64,000 bases of DNA. Source: Haematococcus lacustris. Its lineage: Eukaryota > Chlorophyta > Chlorophyceae > Chlamydomonadales > Haematococcaceae. The stretch is taken from contig JASKMD010000018.1 in NCBI GenBank assembly GCA_030144725.1, positions 4,425,803 to 4,489,802 of the forward strand. Direction: 5' to 3'. Each line of letters starts with the position of its first letter. The stretch's first letter is position 1. The translations under genes and the position numbers were made by a program. The notes beneath the pieces were generated by a model. It saw only the letters and a list, made by a program, of their open reading frames with translations, ran no database searches and was not told the origin of the DNA. Below are positions 61,173 through 64,000 of this stretch, one piece after another.

Positions 61173-61667
61173 TGGGGCCTGGTGTACAGCAGCAGCGGCA
61201 GCTCACAGCTGCAAGGCTATGCCGACGCCGACTATGCTGGCGACCCTGACAGCATGCGCAGCACCAGTGGCACAGTCTTTGTGCTCAACGGCGCAGCAAT
61301 CAGCTGGCGCAGCCAGCTGCAAACCACAGTGGCAGCCTCTACCACAGAGGCTGAGACCCAGGCTGCAGCCACAGCCACGAAGGAGGCACTGTTTCTGCGC
61401 AAGGTGCTGCACCACCTGGGTGCCAGCTGTGACCCCATCCCCATCTTCTGTGACAACCAGGGGGCTGTGGCCCTCATCAAGAATCCGGTGGAGTCCAGCC
61501 GCAGCAGGCACATTGCTGTGGCTCACCACCTGGCCCGGGAGCGCCAGGCACGAGGGGAGGTAGTCTTCACACACTGCCCCTCTACAGAGATGGTAGCTGA
61601 TGCTCTAACAAAGCCACTGTCAGCCCAGCTGCTTCATGGCTGTGTCCGTGGCATGGGGGTCAGCTAG
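61173..61667 (+). pseudogene. Ty1/copia RNase H domain fragment
   Basis: Reads LQGYADADYAGDPDSMRSTS, then FVLNGAAISWRS, STTEAE, PIFCDNQGAVALIKNP, SRHIAVAHH and TEMVADALTKPL: the full motif order of copia-type RNase H, the last domain of the Pol polyprotein, with the catalytic acidic residues visible. Nothing of reverse transcriptase, integrase or gag precedes it, so the copy is truncated at its 5' side. The frame itself is intact to a natural stop. Confidence 0.88.
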
Positions 61668-61995
61668 AGCATGGCATGGGGGTCAGCTATAGCATGGGCT
61701 GCAGCTCAGGTGTCCCCAACATTCAGAAAAAGGCTGGAAATGATAGGAAACCGTCCCCTGGTAATCAAAACGACGCCGCGTCTCAGCCACGTTGTTTCTA
61801 TTTAGATTTCGCACATCCCTGGATAGAGGACTCTGTCAGCTATGCGGTGCAGCTTGTAACATTAAATACTGTGCACTGTGCTGAGTGCTATGGCGGCTCG
61901 AATCTTGACATTCAAATTCATGCCAGTTTTGCTCATGCGGGCCTCGCCGCGACCGACCGCCGCGACCGACGTGGCCCAGTAGCCTCTGCAATCAG
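61668..61995. other. Region after the copia fragment
   Basis: Begins with two copies of GCATGGGGGTCAGCTA (61655-61690). It might contain copia 3' sequence; no LTR can be defined. Confidence 0.35.
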
Positions 61996-63276
61996 TCAGG
62001 GACAGTCGCCGCAGTCAAAACAATGCACATGGCACGCCAAACCGATGTAACGACGCCCCTCCACCCATGCTCGGAAGTATACAACGCTGGTGCATTGCTT
62101 GACCGCTTCGTGAGTAGTACCTACTACCTGGCCACTCTGTAAGGCCACACAAGGTGTGTAGGCCATTGCTACGTTACCTTGCTCGACTTGTTGGGTCCGG
62201 TCCCTCCCGCCCGCCCTCCGCTTGCGTGTCGAGCTGGTGTCCAGCTCCGCCCTGACCCCCTGCTGCTCAGCTGGAGGGGTGGGCAGCCCAGGGGCAGCAC
62301 CAGCACCAGCTGCCTGCTGCTGCCAGGGGGGTGCAGCAGGAGGGGGGGGCAGCCCAGGGGCAGCACCAGCACCAGCCGCCAGCTCCTGCCAGGGGGGTGC
62401 AGCAGGAGGGGGTAGCAGGTCAGGGGCAGCACCAGCACCAGCTGCCTGCTGCTGCCAGGGGGGTGCAGCAGGAGGGGGGGGCAGCCCAGGGGCAGCACCA
62501 GCACCAGCCGCCAGCTCCTGCCAGGGGGGTGCAGCAGGAGGGGGTAGCAGGTCAGGGGCAGCACCAGCACCAGCTGCCTGCTGCTGCCAGGGGGGTGCAG
62601 CAGGAGGGGGGGGCAGCCCAGGGGCAGCACCAGCACCAGCCGCCAGCTCCTGCCAGGGGGGTGCAGCAGGAGGGGGTAGCAGGTCAGGGGCGGCACCAGC
62701 ACCAGCTGCCTGCTGCTGCCAGGGGGGTGCAGCAGGAGTGGGGGGCAGGTCAGGTGCGGCACCAGCACCAGCTGCCTGCTGCTGCCAGGGGGGTGCAGCA
62801 GGAGGGGGGGGCAGGTCAGGGGCGGCACCAACACCGGCACTTGCTGCTACCCCCAGCTCATCGCCATGCAGGGCGGCTACTGTGTTGCAGATATGGGCCA
62901 TGACAAGACCCTTCAGCTTGGGCTTCAGCCACCCCTTCATAAGCTCCTGCTGGTGGAAGCGAAGGTAAGCTTGCAACTCCCTAACAGATAGCTTCTCAGC
63001 CTCTTCGACAGTGGTGTGGCTGTAATCGCGCCCATCATAGGTCAGAGCATATGCTGCTGACAGTCTATGCTGCCCCTCATGGTCCCCCACATCAACCACC
63101 ACCTGTCCCACTCTATGAGTTGCTGCTGCTGCTTTCATCTCCGCCTTTGCTATCCGTCGGGCCATAGCTGCTGCTGCCTCCTCACGCCGCACTTCCTTGC
63201 GTAGCTCTGGCAGCCGCTGTGCACAGTCAGGCACGTCCACGCCGCCAATGGCATCGATGTGGGTACGCATGGACAT
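61996..63276 (-). CDS. Multicopy coiled-coil/SAP-like protein, minus-strand copy
   Basis: An open frame of 426 codons. Residues 20-60 are a charged helix (LRKEVRREEAAAAMARRIAK). Residues 61-95 hold VVVDVGDHEGQHRLSAAYAL, then DYSHTTVEEAEKLSVRELQA and LKPKLKGLVMAHI, which together resemble a SAP DNA-binding helix pair. Residues 150-350 are eight or more 23-residue repeats around PPPPAAPPWQQQAAGAG. The C-terminus has a CFDCGDC cluster. The homology to the plus-strand copy begins before the first Met (LLELMSMRTH versus LLQLMSLRTC), so this copy lacks the coiled-coil N-terminal half and is probably 5'-truncated. No function can be assigned. Confidence 0.5.
   Translation of the reverse strand: MSMRTHIDAIGGVDVPDCAQRLPELRKEVRREEAAAAMARRIAKAEMKAAAATHRVGQVVVDVGDHEGQHRLSAAYALTYDGRDYSHTTVEEAEKLSVRELQAYLRFHQQELMKGWLKPKLKGLVMAHICNTVAALHGDELGVAASAGVGAAPDLPPPPAAPPWQQQAAGAGAAPDLPPTPAAPPWQQQAAGAGAAPDLLPPPAAPPWQELAAGAGAAPGLPPPPAAPPWQQQAAGAGAAPDLLPPPAAPPWQELAAGAGAAPGLPPPPAAPPWQQQAAGAGAAPDLLPPPAAPPWQELAAGAGAAPGLPPPPAAPPWQQQAAGAGAAPGLPTPPAEQQGVRAELDTSSTRKRRAGGRDRTQQVEQGNVAMAYTPCVALQSGQVVGTTHEAVKQCTSVVYFRAWVEGRRYIGLACHVHCFDCGDCP
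62260..62835. repeat. 69/138-bp coding minisatellite
   Basis: Codes the proline/tryptophan repeats of the minus-strand protein. WQQQ and WQEL types alternate in the middle, giving a 138-bp higher-order unit. The period is a multiple of 3, so the frame is kept. Confidence 0.9.
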
Positions 63277-63376
63277 GAGCTCAAGCAGACAGTGGTGTGG
63301 TGTGGTGATACTATTTGGGCTACGTATTTAGCACGCCGCCGGCTGCAAACCATAGGGGAGGCACTAGCGCAGCTGT

Positions 63377-63837
63377 GCTTCTAGGCTGGGGCTGGGAGGG
63401 GCTGGGAGGGGGTGAGAAGGGGTGGGGCTGGGGGTGGGAGGGGGTGGAAGGGCGGGGGTGGAAGGGAGGGGGTAGGTGGAAGGGAGGGGGTAGGTGGAAG
63501 GGAGGGGGTAGCTGGAAGGGAGGGGGTAGGTGGAAGGGAGGGGGTGGAAGGGAGGGGGTGGAAGGGCGGGGCTGGGGCTGGGGCTGGGGCTGGGAGGGGG
63601 TGGGAGGGGCGGGGCTGGGGCTGGGAGGGGGTGGAAGGGCGGGGCTGGGGCTGGGAGGGGCTGGGAGGGGGTGAGAGGGGTGGGGCTGGGGGTGGGAGGG
63701 GCTGTGAGGGCGGGACTGGGGCTGGGAGGGGGTGGGAGGGGGTAGTAGGGGTGGGGCTAGGGGTGGGAGGGGGTGGGAGGGCGGGGCTGGGGCTGGGAGG
63801 GGGTGGGAGGGGCTGGGAGGGGGTGGGGCGGGCTGCA
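63377..63837. repeat. GGGAGGGGGTGGGA / GGGGCTGGG minisatellite
   Basis: Irregular units of 12-25 bp, nearly free of A/T pairs except single bases; strong G-quadruplex potential. Frames over it are shadows. Confidence 0.93.
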
Positions 63838-64000
63838 AGGGTTCCGGGTGGGCTAGTCAGCACTGCAAGGCAAAGTTAGGTCACGCCAACTTATGTTTCC
63901 ACAAGCCTGGTTGATGGAATGCTTTGCTTTCTTCTCCAACAGCTGCTTCGTTGGGTTAGGAACAAAGTTGACACGGCAAATTCTGGAAGGTCACAGTGGT
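63838..64000. other. Right edge of the window
   Basis: Too short to judge; nothing recognisable. Confidence 0.4.

Overview
This window looks like nuclear DNA of a chlorophycean green alga; a Haematococcus/Chlamydomonas-type genome is my inference. The visible reasons are GC-rich genes cut into many short exons with GTGAGT-like donors and CAG acceptors, TGTAA motifs where 3' ends are expected, CAG/CTG runs both in exons and in introns, U2 snRNA genes, and a high load of tandem repeats and transposon debris. No bacterial features (operons, Shine-Dalgarno sites, CRISPR) are present. Gene models below were built by hand from splice sites and matching reading phases.

Left part (1-15.6 kb): a minus-strand TPR/polyglutamine protein (partial); a complete four-exon organelle-type RRM plus glycine-rich RNA-binding protein (2634-3485, +); a small basic two-exon protein (5965-6384, +); and a 15-exon secreted protein (6852-13582, +) made of Ala/Gln/Ser/Gly-rich silk-like modules around a long Pro/Thr-rich segment. 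I do not recognise the last protein. It is the most unusual gene of the window.

Middle left (15.6-29.8 kb): three elements with terminal inverted repeats, the first of two near-identical U2 snRNA genes, an unidentified minus-strand gene, a leucine-rich-repeat protein with an F-box-like start and two decayed copies of part of it, a SET-domain (Rubisco-LSMT type) methyltransferase, a small secreted cysteine-rich protein, and a set of concentrically nested inverted repeats bounded by a TTA-flanked Harbinger-like element.

Transposon block (29.8-36.6 kb): a head-to-head pair of gag-like retroelement fragments forming a large palindrome, split by a 1.3-kb inverted-repeat element; a foldback family; an array of ten 12-bp palindromes (ATCTGTACAGAT) spaced every 24-25 bp; a transposase C-terminal relic; and 1.36 kb of (GGGC)n.

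Right part (37-64 kb): a complete 13-exon spastin-type MIT/AAA ATPase (37181-44844, +) whose later introns each carry a different pure 5- or 6-bp repeat; a LINE ORF1-like gene; a dispersed repeat family with four copies; two related 44-bp satellites in opposite orientation; 0.85 kb of (GGGGA)n; the second U2 gene; and two convergent copies of a multicopy coiled-coil/SAP-like protein with a Ty1/copia RNase H fragment between them. The housekeeping genes are separate functions (RNA binding, splicing, protein methylation, microtubule severing) and show no pathway clustering.
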